Source of the DNA: Miscanthus floridulus
Lineage: Eukaryota > Streptophyta > Magnoliopsida > Poales > Poaceae
Assembly: GCF_019320115.1 (NCBI RefSeq)
Contig: NC_089591.1
Location: 17,462,502 to 17,526,501 of the forward strand
Length of the DNA stretch: 64,000 nt
Direction of reading: 5' to 3'
Within the stretch, counting starts at the first letter, position 1; each line of letters begins with the position of its first letter. The translations under genes were made by a program, and so were the position numbers. Positions 23,301 through 33,303 of the stretch are shown here, piece after piece. A model generated the notes under the pieces. The model saw only the letters and a list, made by a program, of their open reading frames with translations, had not been told where the DNA came from and made no database searches.

Positions 23301-23475
23301 CATCCAACTAACCAATGCAATAACATACACCCCCACCCCCACATAACATGGATATATAATGCAAGGAGCCAATCCGACATCCCCTCTCCTCCGATCCTAT
23401 CAAACGGTATAATGCATGAACAACAATATAATAAAAATAATGCATGGACGTATATATTTTGGGAGGACATGCATG
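22743..23475. promoter_or_regulatory. Cluster of ATGCAT (RY-like) motifs upstream of the transporter fragment
   Basis: Core ATGCAT appears near 22744, 22806 and 22810 (overlapping), 22847, 22907, 23411, 23440 and 23468, several extended to CATGCATG. RY elements (CATGCA) bind B3-domain factors such as ABI3/FUS3 in seed promoters. The count is seen; the role is inferred. Confidence 0.4.
23233..23322. repeat. 90-bp perfect palindrome with AT centre
   Basis: The 28-base left arm (23233-23260, starting TATTGCATTGGTTAGTTGG) is exactly the reverse complement of 23295-23322. The 34-base centre is (AT)17, also self-complementary, so the full 90 bases form one uninterrupted inverted repeat. Confidence 0.95.
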
Positions 23476-23618
23476 GTCACCGCCTCACCGGTAGCCAGGT
23501 GAGATGAGCGATTTACAGTATTTTCTCTTGGTTGTTCTAGCCGAATTTGTTTTAGCTCTTTTTTTTAAAAAAAATCACAAATATGTCCCTGGAGGTAAGA
23601 TTTTAAAATCTGGACTCT

Positions 23619-23787
23619 TAGCTCGGCGCCATCGTTGCTGGTGCCGAGCTTACACGTCCGAGCTCTTGGGCTCGAAGCAGACGTGGCGGTGACATGGCAG
23701 GAAGCTCGGTGCCAGTCACCCTGGCGCCAAGCTCGGCGCCGTAGATCTTGGCGCCGAGCTTGGCGCCATGATCTATGGCGCTGAGCT
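23619..23787. repeat. GGCGCC/GAGCTCGGCGCC-rich block
   Basis: CTCGGCGCC, TGGCGCC and their complements recur about eight times in 170 bases, giving many small palindromes and dyads in an otherwise AT-rich segment. Confidence 0.75.
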
Positions 23788-24901
23788 AGTGTTTTAACCC
23801 CGGCCCCAACCTTCCTGCCCGAGCCTTCTTCCTCTTCTTTCTCCTCCCTCTCGGGTTTTTTCTCTCCCCACTTCGCCCTACCTCATGAATCGGCATATTG
23901 CACCTTGGAAACTTTGATTTGATCCGTAGATCTTCGAGAGCAAGGTATCCTCGCTCCCCTCCTAGTTTTTTTTCGCATCGATTCGGCTAGAGCCATCCTG
24001 AAACCCAAATTCATACCTCTAATTCGGATCAAGACACACTAGGAGGAATAGGTCTAGAACTTTCTAATGTAGTAGATTAGTAGCTCGGGAGTGAGGGTCG
24101 AGTTGAGCTTATGCTCAAGTTCCGGATCTAGTCTTGGAGGCTTGGCAAAGCCTTATATCTTCACTTCTACATCTTGTAAGAGTTATTATCAATTCATCAT
24201 ATTCTTATCTACATGGCTATGATTACTTTTAATATGTATCTTGCTTAGTTAAGCTTATCTTTACTTTTGTGTGCGGGTTCATAGAGTGCTTAGCCTGCTA
24301 TAGTTTATCGATTGGGCTAAGTAGCCAAGCCTCGTGTAAGCATGGTGCTTATACAATGCTTTGTCTGTGAGTACACCCTGTTCTCTGGTTGTGTGGTAGC
24401 AGTAGGTGGTGACAGTCCTGTCTATCCGTTGTAGTCCACGCTGAATTAAATAGGTTCTTAAATTATAGGACTGTAGTCGCGTCAGTAGAGTTATCTATTA
24501 TGGATGCTCTACTGTGTAAGCGGCATCTCAAAGTGCTTAAGAGTAGAGTTAGTCTTAGCTATAGTTAGGTATATATATACTTTGATCCTGTAATAAGGAT
24601 ATCATAAGTTTCTACCTCACCCCTTGTTCTCCTGAGTTAACTAGTTTATATTATATTAGTGATCTATCCCCTAAGTGTCATTATGCTTAACTCATATCAT
24701 TACCTTTACCCCTTGCTCTAGCTATGTTATGTTAATAGATACTCCTTTGTTACCCAATAAATCTTTACTCCATTGTTTCCCTGTGGTAAAATATAAATAA
24801 TGATACCTGGAATACTCATGGTAAAATGCTACAATGGTATTCTATGCGCTTGCGGAATCCTTCATATTCTATTTGCACTTATAAATACCAACAAGCATTT
24901 T

Positions 24902-24919
24902 TGGCGCTGTTGCCGGAGA
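24902..24919 (+). other. Element B primer-binding site, tRNA-Asp type
   Basis: TGGCGCTGTTGCCGGAGA, nine bases after the LTR end, matches TGGCGCCGTTGCCGGGGA, the site complementary to tRNA-Asp used by Athila elements, with two changes. Confidence 0.8.
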
Positions 24920-25501
24920 AACAATTAATGTAAAGATTTAGATCATTAACATACCACTAGCTTCGGTAGGATTACCCTTGTTCTATTGAATTATGGAATA
25001 AGACAGGACATCATATGTCGTTTCGACCTTCCAGCAAGCTTCCACAAGAAAAGAAGAAACATTGAAGAACCCCAGGGTGCCTAAACATTCAAAGATCCAT
25101 CAACACTGGAACCCTGCCATCTCATAGGTTTGTATAGACATATATATATATATTAATCTAATCATGTGTAGATTGGAGAAAAAAGGTTGACGTCACAAGA
25201 ATGGAAATCACATCTCAAGTGATGGAAACAAACGCCGCACTACTCACAAGTTCCATCATGTGAGTCATGGTAAGTATGATCAAGAAAGGTGAGATAGTCA
25301 TGCTCATGGACTTTAAACTTAATGAGTAGTTTTCTTTTTAACATTTTGCACTCCACTGCATGTTTACTTAGAATAATCCATGCATCCATTCTGTTTAGTT
25401 CGAATTCTCTCATATCAAATCCACAACATGTCTAGTTCCACGCATATATCCAAGACACCTGCATCCTTTGATGTAGACTAGGCCCAATCTTCCAAAAGGT
25501 A
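24920..25501 (+). other. Element B internal non-coding region, first part
   Basis: No conserved ORF. Contains a short TATATA run near 25141. It reads like decayed Athila leader; nothing else identifiable. Confidence 0.5.
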
Positions 25502-26276
25502 TGATAGCGTCAATTGGTGGAGACTTGACGTTCATGATCTAGGTTTCGAACCAAGACTGATTCGGACCCCCGCAACCGTTACACCACTGCTCCTTTGGTT
25601 ATCAACCATGCGAACGCAATTGACCTCACCAAGAAGGCTTTCCTGCAAGTGAATCGAGAACACAAGCAAGAATAAGATAAACGCAATCTGAAATTGCAAA
25701 TAAATATGAGGCTTATGATAATGAGAAAGAGTTCAAGTCTTTATTCGAAAGGACTAATCGCCATAGGCGAACAAGATCAAGAACTGGGGTCCTGGTTCAC
25801 AGCAAGCGGCCTTGGCGGCACAGTTGCAGCAAAACGATATCTGTTTCACAAGGAAATCAAGAACTAAACAAAACCCAAACCCTAAGGAGAGCGACGGCTG
25901 GTATTTATAGAGTCTTGGGCGTCACTCCCCCTGGACACGCCCCCTAATAGGCCCAAACATGATATACGGTCCAACGGACCAAAAGATGGTGTCACAGCAC
26001 CCTGACAGATTCTGGATGCTGACTTGTTTCGATGATTCCTGTTGATTCCGAAGGGCTTTTGACATGAGACCAATTGGGTTGGCTTCCTTATCAAATTAGC
26101 TTTCCAACCGTATGTGGATCGTCGAAAACAGAGTCTGGATGCATCCTGGGTGACCAGTTTAAGGCAGATTGGTCCTAGAACCCGAGATAGACTCGAACTT
26201 GAGTTGCTTTGGGCCTCCACCTCGGGGACTCGAACCGAATTAGCCTCGGACCTCCTTCTTGCTTAGGACACCCTCA
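25502..26276 (-). repeat. Element L: probable solo LTR
   Basis: Read on the minus strand it starts TGAGGGTGTCCTAAGC and ends ACGCTATCA. A TATA box (complement of TATTTATAG, 25902-25910) is followed by a CT-rich transcript start and TTTAGGGTTTGGG-type leader, then R/U5-like sequence with TCTTGTTCGCC. This is the layout of an LTR promoter. I find no target duplication, so the boundaries are uncertain, and I cannot assign a family. Confidence 0.45.
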
Positions 26277-28106
26277 CTGATCTCCTTGGTCTCCATATGG
26301 TTCTCCAAGCATGGTCATATGTATAGAGGTCATGTCCTCATCATCCTTTATCTTAAAAAAAATCAGTCACCATGACCATGCTCTTTCATCTCTATTTGAG
26401 TAAATCTCTAAAATGCTTTCATGTTACTTTTGTCTTCCATAGTATGCTTTGGTTTGGAAGTATTGTACATACTTCCATTGGCTTTTAAATTAAGCGTGGT
26501 GCTTAGGTTAAAATGCATTCCTTAATCAAAAAAGACATGGAGTCTAGTTTTATTATTGGACTAAAAGTTGCTTTTGTAGACACTGGACATTTTGTTGGAC
26601 TAACCCCTGTAGAAAACTCTCAAATTCAATCTGGGTAAGTCAAGAGATGAATTCACATCAAAGATGAATCAAGGCATGTGATGAACTCCAGTAACTATGC
26701 GCAAAGGAGACCCAACTCATTCTTCATGATGGAAGAACTGTGAGTATCAAGGTTTATTCGATTATCTTTTGTTGCAGGTTATCTTTTCCTTGAACCATGG
26801 TAGAATGTAGCAAACACATAAAATTTGCTAATAAACAAAATCTATGCTAAAGTAATCCTAAAACCATCCTTTCATTGGCATAGAGGAAAATTACATAAGT
26901 TATGGACAACAACCCATGTTTCAAATTCATTGTATTCCCTCGGGTATGTGTCCATTAACATTTTGCAGGAAGAATGAATATAAGCTATGCCTGTTCAAGG
27001 TTTGGTATGAACCTACTGAACCACCCATACAGCTATGGAAGTGGATGAACAAATCGACAAACTAAGAGCAACATCAAAAGACAACCTAGCATTAAACTTT
27101 CCCAAGACTAAAGCTTGGGTGCTGATGAGAAGCAGGATGCAACCCACCTTGTATTATCCAGAATACGTCTGCTCCCTTCATCTTTGGAGACACCGATTCA
27201 CACATTGACAACAAGAACCAAGACAACGAGATGCCACTACATCATGGCATGCAATCTTGTGTTTTCAAAATGTCATCAATTAGTGGCAGTCTGTCGATGG
27301 TGTCTCGTGGAATCATGAACAACCATGGGTACGAGAAGACATCCCTAAGTCATCGGAGATGAAGCTTTCATGCAAATTCCAATGAGGTTCCTTCCTCGAC
27401 TATCAAGATGGTTGGCGTATCACTAACAAACAAAGAAGAAGAACTCTCCACCACACCATTAGAGGACAAAGACAACCAAGGATGAACTTGAGTTTGCATC
27501 TCCAATAAACCCCAACTTGTCAACCAAGATTTAACTAAAATCAAGAAAGGTTGATGGAAGAAGAGCATGCAATTGTCCATATCCTCATCAGATATGGTGC
27601 AATGACAAAGATTAATGTAAGGAAATGCCTGCTCAATGGACCATGAGCTCTCATCAATAACTAAATCGGACGCACCTCCTTCAAATAGTTCTATAACTAA
27701 TCATCTAAGTAAAAAAGGAAGGATAAATACATAAGGTATGTTCAACCAAACATGATGCAACATTGAATCACATTCATATGAGAGTTCTATCATCCAAACT
27801 TGCTTTTGCACTCTGCAAAATTCAAGTCAGGAGGATGGAGTTCTTTAAAATATCTCATAACATGTTGCTAATTTGTCTTGGTTATCTCTACCTTTATGCC
27901 ATACTTAAACTGCTAAATCACAAATTAAAATTTAAATAATCATACTCCTTTGGTTCACCATACATATTCTTGTTTCTACCTGAATGAATCTCTTTAGTCT
28001 TTTAAACTTACTTGTTCTATTGTAAACATGATTCGGAATATTATTCGAACATAATTATTAAATCAAAACATACTTGTATAGATTTTGGTTGTATATGTGG
28101 ACTAAC
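26277..28106 (+). other. Element B internal non-coding region, second part
   Basis: No conserved protein. The segment near 26920-26990 (TTCATTGTATTCCCTCGGGTATGTGT) resembles 42125-42200, showing that B and D share an ancestral internal region. Otherwise AT-rich with scattered short frames. Confidence 0.5.
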
Positions 28107-28682
28107 TATTAATGGTAGTTACCATCCATCATAAACCATCAATAAAACATATATAAGGGCATAAATATGATCCCCAACAAAGACTTAGGGGTTTAAACTA
28201 ACAATTTCCACAAATTTTGGTGATTCTGTATTTTTTGTAGGAGTTATTCAGAAAACCATCAAGGAGGACCAAAACATCAAATCAAATTGTGTTTACCATA
28301 GCGAAAACTACTCCAGAAGGTTCCAGAGGACCCCAGAAGCCATGCCACCGAAGTAGATCTGTAGAAGATGACAGGTGGGTCCGGCCAGTCCCACCTCTAG
28401 GCCGGTCCGCCCCTTGGTCCCACCTGTTAGCCTCCCATTGTTATGTCGGTTCTCCACCTCTTAAGGATTGCATCTATGATGTTTATTCAAGTCGGTTTGA
28501 TCCAAGGACTTAGGATTGATGCTCCATCCTATATAACTAGCCCCTGTCCCCCCCTCTAGAGCACGCTGCCATAAGTCAAGATCACACCAGAAAATAGGGT
28601 TTCTAGAGAGAAGAGAATAGATCTACAATTCTTCAAGTTTCTAGCATAGGTTAGCTAGCAAGGTTCAAGTAGAGTGTGGGTT
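28107..28682 (+). repeat. Element D 5' LTR, left segment
   Basis: Starts TATTAATGG (decayed TGTTGATGG) and follows the B LTR pattern: ATCATAAACCATCAAT, GGGGTTTAAACTAA, AATTTTGGTGATTCT, GGTTTGATCCAAGGA and a TATA box near 28528. It is more diverged from both B LTRs than these are from each other. Element C interrupts it at 28683, duplicating GGGTT (28678-28682 and 41012-41016). Confidence 0.75.
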
Positions 28683-29452
28683 TGTTGATGCAAAAGTGGA
28701 TCTGCAAACACAAAGGGCTAATACCCGAATCGATATCCAAAGCGTGCCAGTCGATTTGACCTGTTAATCGACAAGGATGAAGATACGAGCACTTTGGTCC
28801 TGACAACAGCGATATGCCCGGAAGTCACGGCCAAGAGGTACTCACACGGAACTCGAGAATCGCCGAAGGTCGCACTGAAGCTATGCAACTCGTTGAAACA
28901 ATGAGAACTCGTAAAAAAGGAAAAATATGCAAATTGACGAAGTCGCCGAAAAGTAAGTAGATGCAAATAGTAGTAAAAATTGGTTTTGATATTGATTGAT
29001 ATATATTTATTACATTGCCCCTCACTCTATATTTATACCCTGATCTAAAGAGACATAACCAAACACAACTAGGACACCAAGTCCATATCTAAGGAAACAT
29101 GTGACTCTTACATGAATCATACTCTAACAAATATAGAAAAGGAAATCAACTCCTATCTATTTCCCTGTCCCGTCTCAATTACGATGGAAATCTCACCGAC
29201 CTCCTTTCCATCGGCATACTTCCTGTTTCATCGGCAGTAGTCTTCAAGCCTTCCTTCATCGGCATCGACAATAACATCTCCAACCTTATCGGCAACGCCC
29301 GAGTCTAAATCAACCTCTCCATCGATCACCACCATTCATCGGCAACCATCTTTACAAGCTGATTTTCATCGGCTGTCAGTGTATACAGTAACTTTCCTCT
29401 GCCGATTAGCCCACTCTGATCATTTTGACACGTGCAAAAAATGGTGTCAACA
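28683..29452 (-). repeat. Element C 3' LTR
   Basis: The TATA box on the minus strand is the complement of TATTTATA at 29030-29037. It contains seven copies of ATCGGC/GCCGAT, five of them intact in the other LTR. Confidence 0.92.
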
Positions 29453-29467
29453 CATGCCCCCCAATTT
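29453..29467 (-). other. Element C polypurine tract
   Basis: On the minus strand AATTGGGGGGCATG directly precedes the LTR start TGTTGACACC, the usual arrangement in Tat-lineage grass elements. Confidence 0.8.
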
Positions 29468-29883
29468 CAGAGTATAAAACCATTAATGCTCCGAAATTTA
29501 CTCCAGATAACGTTTGCCTTCGCCCAATTACCGTAACTCATCCTTCAAGCCAAAACTTGATCTGTTATCAAATCTAATCAAATCTAATCCTGATTCACGC
29601 ACCTCAGTAAATATCGCACAATTGTCAACCACTCTTGCCTTGATTATGGTTAAGATACCAAAACAATAATCCATCGGCAAGATCCTAACATAATAATGCC
29701 GCCACTTTCAGAATTAAAATATCCTGTACCGATATCTCTTCCAAGTCATGATTACTTGCCATCAACTCATCTATACAATCCCCTGATTATCAGTGCGAAC
29801 AGTTACCATATCCATCTGAACCACCTCGACCTACATGCGCGCGGCATAGAGATAAGTCCAAAATACCCCTACTCCAAGCGGCT
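29468..29883 (+). other. Region upstream of the antisense gene in element C
   Basis: About 400 bases between polypurine tract and antisense-gene TATA box. No ORF with recognisable homology. It probably includes the promoter of the antisense gene. Confidence 0.4.
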
Positions 29884-29884
29884 T

Positions 29885-29893
29885 ATAAATAGA
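29885..29893 (+). promoter_or_regulatory. TATA box of the antisense gene in element C
   Basis: TATAAATAG lies 164 bases upstream of ATG 30057 on the plus strand, opposite to the LTR promoter. It is followed by a CT-rich leader, consistent with an independent transcript. Confidence 0.5.
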
Positions 29894-31653
29894 TTTCTCC
29901 GGAACGCTCGTCTTCTACCCTCAGACTCCAATCTTTGACATTTTCTCTTTCCGGCGGCGACTCCGACGAACAACTGCTGCGACCTCAACCAACAAGAACT
30001 CTTCTCCTAGCGTCAACCTCGAGTCTCCGGCTCGTGCCCCCATCTACCTCAAGATAATGGCAATCAACTTCGACGTCCCTGCGGTTCGTTCCACTTCCGT
30101 TACCTTTTACCTCGATTCCTCTGGTCTTTGCGAGTTCATACAGTTGGTAATTTTTCTTTTCTTTTGTTCTTCGGATCCTCTAAACTTAGGAACTGCGCAA
30201 CAAATTAGTTATTCCAACCGATCAGCCTGCATGTCCAATGCCTAGGACCAATGGGCAACCCAGATCCAACTGATCTGATTAATGCAGAGGTTAACTAGAA
30301 TCCCCTTTAGAGCCCAAAATTTCTCTCTGAATTTATGGAAAGATACATTCCGATCTTGGCCCAAAACCACCAAAGGGTGGAAAGATTGGTACTTGAGGGT
30401 TAATAGGTCGATGCAAGTACACTGGGCAGAACGGAAGCTAGACCAATGCATTAGGCTATCTATTGCCGATATGCAAAAGAATGAGTCAATGATGATTGCA
30501 GCTGCCTACTTCTGGTCAGACACAACAAACACTTTTATGTTTGGACATGGCCCAGCCTACTCCCACACTTGCCGATGTCTACATGCTTACTGGCTTGGAT
30601 ATTTCAACTGCCGATGAAGGCTCCATCTATGGCAGAAAATCTGAATATAGGGTGAATACCCGCAACATCGGCGGTTGGACAGGATACATTCAAGAATGCC
30701 AGAAGACCGGGACAGTTAACCAGAGGGAACATGCCACATTCTTGAATATGTGGTTAGAAAAATTTATCTTCTGTGGTCGATCAGTAGGACCAACCAACGC
30801 CTTCCTCCCCGCTGCTGAACTCTTGGCCAATGGTGTAAGGTTCCCTCTTGGCCGATACCTTCTGAGCTCCACTTATCATCTTCTTCATCAAGTGTCTCAG
30901 AAACTTTTGCTTGGCGAACCCATCGGCAACTTAGGAGGCCCTGTGGTGGTTATCAACATGTGGCTGAATACCCATATGCACAAACGTTTGCAATGGGACT
31001 TCTTTGCCCAACAATTCCCACGAGAAATTGCTGAAGACCATGTACTTGGGGATGAGGAATCGGCAACACGCTCACCCCTCAATTTTGGTGAAGCCATAAT
31101 TGTCCTCCCTGGAACAGAGGCCAATGAAGACCAGATCGGCAGATTCTTCCAAAGCTTCTACAATGGTCTTTCTTGTGATCATAGGGCCTGGGTACCTTAT
31201 ATTGACGAAGAAAACAGATTCCCCCTTCTTTTCAACTTTGCCGATGACACTCTGAATCAGGATAATGAACTCATGATGGCCATCATTACTCCCAGGGCAA
31301 TCCCAGTAAACACATTCGGTAGCGGGAAAAACACCAATATCACGTATGAGTTTTACAATCCATCGGCAGTATCCCGTCAATTGGCTTTTGGGCAACTGCC
31401 AATCAAACTTTGTTTTGCCGATGTGATCAAACCCAGAGAAATAATCACCTGTGGAATAGATTGGAGCAGGGTAGTGCGACTCTCCCCCGATGCCGATACT
31501 ACAGATGTCGATCTATCCATCTAGACACCAGTATCTTTCATCACCGAATCATATAAGCAATGGTGGCGAGAGTGGAGGGAACAACTGTTTGCAACATCTG
31601 CTCACACATATCGGCACATGATCGACCCTGAATACGCCATCCCTGATGACGCA

Positions 31654-31720
31654 GTAAGTTTCTTTTAACTCCCTTCTGCTTTTTCCTTTCATATATCGGT
31701 AACTAATTTTCTCGTGACAG
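31654..31720 (+). other. Predicted intron 1 of the antisense gene (67 bp)
   Basis: GCA|GTAAGTTTC to CTCGTGACAG|GTT. Phase 0; removing it joins two open frames. Confidence 0.7.
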
Positions 31721-31933
31721 GTTAACAACCCAGCACCATCTATGAGCAAAAGTGGAAAACCCTTCGATCTTCGGCCTGTCTCCCCGATATCACCGATCAG
31801 TTACAACGCCCCCACCTTAGCTGCTTTGACTCACCAGAAGACCCGTGCCAAGACCATCACCTCCAAGTCCAAATTGGCTACAGCTAGGGCCACTCCATTG
31901 GCTGCTGCTACAACCCTGGTCAAGGCATTCAAG

Positions 31934-31994
31934 GTAACAACCCTATTTATTTCTACTCATGCCGATCACAAACTGTATTAACATTAATCATCAG
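31934..31994 (+). other. Predicted intron 2 of the antisense gene (61 bp)
   Basis: AAG|GTAACAACC to AATCATCAG|GGT. Phase 0; the reading continues in the next exon. Confidence 0.65.
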
Positions 31995-32072
31995 GGTGTA
32001 AGAGCCGCTGCTGGATCGTCATCGGCAATTCCTCTGATATCAAGCACCACTACTTCTGACAAACCTTCAGAG

Positions 32073-32131
32073 GTATCCCTTTGATTTCACATTTTATCTG
32101 TTAAATATCATACCTTACACTTGTTTTGCAG
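32073..32131 (+). other. Predicted intron 3 of the antisense gene (59 bp)
   Basis: GAG|GTATCCCTT to TTGTTTTGCAG|CAA, with a pyrimidine-rich acceptor. Phase 0. Confidence 0.65.
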
Positions 32132-32443
32132 CAACAAATGGGTACATCGGCAAGCGTACCAGATGTCCAAGCTTCACAACCAACAAGTGCCGATGCCCCC
32201 TAGCCAACCGTTGCTGATGCCCAAGCAAAGCGCAAAGCCTTAACAGATGCCGAGGCATAGCCAAAACGACAGAAGTCCATGCCGATCCCCACATCTGCCC
32301 CAATGTCATCGGTCATCATACCCCAAGAGCCAACCACCGATGAGGTCACAGAGGATATCCCATCGGCAAGCTCAGCCGATTCTCCACACGGCATACTCCA
32401 GGCTGCTTCCTCCAGCCAAGTATAGGAAATTGCCTTGAAACAG

Positions 32444-32515
32444 GTAAGCCGATTGACCTAGTCGATTTATAATATTCATACTTATCCTTAACTAACCTCT
32501 TTTTCTTTTCCTCAG
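32444..32515 (+). other. Predicted intron 4 of the antisense gene (72 bp)
   Basis: CAG|GTAAGCCGA to CTTTTCCTCAG|GAA, with a long pyrimidine tract. Phase 0. Confidence 0.7.
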
Positions 32516-33303
32516 GAATAAGACTCCCCAAACAGCCTATTTTCCTTTACCATTGACGTTTCTGACTGATGATGGAGAGGAAACAAGTTCTTCCCTTGCA
32601 CTAGGAACAATATCGGCAGAAACTAAGTCCAGGGTTGGAAGCTCTCCTGAACTTGTTACAGCAGGATACCGCCCAACTAGGTAGATGACTCGGACCTCGC
32701 AAAGGCAATTTTCAAAACAATCCGTGGCCAGGTCCCTGTCCGATGTTGAAGAAGTACTCTTCCCAGCAGCCCATTTAGAAAGCCGCCAACTGCAATATCA
32801 ATGGGCTGCTCAACGCATTGCCGATAGAGCAGCTCAGGCTCAACTCAAAGAAGAGATGCTACAATTAAAACAAATTGCCGATGAGAAGCACAAGGGCATC
32901 GGCAACTTGCAGACTTCGGGCGCTGAACTTAAGCAGAAAATCTTAGATTTATCGGCAAAGAAGATGGCTCTATTGGCTGAATTGAAAGAAGTCGAGGCAA
33001 GCCTTAACTCATGCTCAACAAGAAGAAAGCTAGCTACCCAATGCCATCAAGGCCCTTCAGCAAGAAAGAGACACCCAGGCTCGCAAAGCCTTGGCCATGA
33101 AGAAAAAACTCAAGCCTGTGGAGGGTGCTTGCCGATGAAGACATCAAAGAAATGAAGGAAGCCGACCAGATTCGCCTGCGTGCGATATTGGCTATCTAAT
33201 CCTTGTTAAACTTGTAAATCTTGTCTATTGCATCGGCACTTTACGAGACATTGACATCCTTGTATAATTCTAGCTGATAGGACTGTTATCGGCACTTATA
33301 CTT

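Larger units (their letters stand above)
22209..23985. mobile_element. Insertion K: gene-derived segment of about 1.78 kb in the LTR of B
   Basis: Absent from the 3' LTR, which reads straight through this point. Contents: a sugar-transporter first-exon fragment with 5' UTR, TATA box and upstream promoter on the minus strand; a 90-bp perfect palindrome; a GGCGCC-rich block; and a CT-rich, 5'-UTR-like stretch on the plus strand ending near a GCAAGGTATCC donor-like site. I find no target duplication and no terminal inverted repeat. About 12 bases of the LTR (ACCCCCCTCCCT) seem replaced. The transfer mechanism is unresolved. Confidence 0.7.
21765..24893 (+). repeat. Element B 5' LTR, split by insertion K
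   Basis: A TATA box (CTATATATAGCA, 22189-22200) lies just before the insertion point of K. The LTR resumes at about 23986 with AGAGCCATCCTGAAAC and ends ATACCAACA at 24893. It retains about 190 bp (about 24548-24733) that the 3' LTR has lost. Without K it is about 1.35 kb. Confidence 0.85.
30057..33199 (+). pseudogene. Antisense plant-mobile-domain gene of element C, intron-containing
   Basis: A gene on the strand opposite gag-pol. ATG 30057 has good context (AAGATAATGGC). The core (30282-31653) matches the plant mobile domain (aminotransferase-like) family: WKDWYLRVNR, AAAYFWSDTTNTFMFGHGP, TPTLADVYMLTGLDI, WVPYIDEE. A frameshift near 30545 and TAG 31522 break it. Four GT-AG introns follow (31654-31720, 31934-31994, 32073-32131, 32444-32515), all between whole codons. 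The last exon encodes a coiled coil ending at TAA 33197-33199; it has a one-base shift near 32560 and another near 33010. The exon structure before 30282 is unclear. Stops inside exons are mostly CAG to TAG type. Host PMD proteins (MAIN/MAIL1) act in silencing; the role here is unknown. Confidence 0.75.

Noticed and set aside
22209..23985. Insertion K as a Helitron, Pack-MULE or Pack-CACTA
   Set aside because: No matching terminal inverted repeats, no target duplication, no convincing TC...CTRR ends with a 3' hairpin. The CTAG at the right edge is also present in the uninterrupted LTR.
25502..25560. tRNA-like A and B boxes (GCGTCAATTGGTGG and GGTTTCGAACC), possible tRNA gene or SINE head
   Set aside because: No acceptor stem or cloverleaf can be formed and no SINE tail follows; the stretch reads better as the end of an LTR-like unit.
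30690..31395. Minus-strand frames opposite the PMD exon
   Set aside because: Shadows of the plus-strand coding sequence; no homology and outside the pol order of the element.
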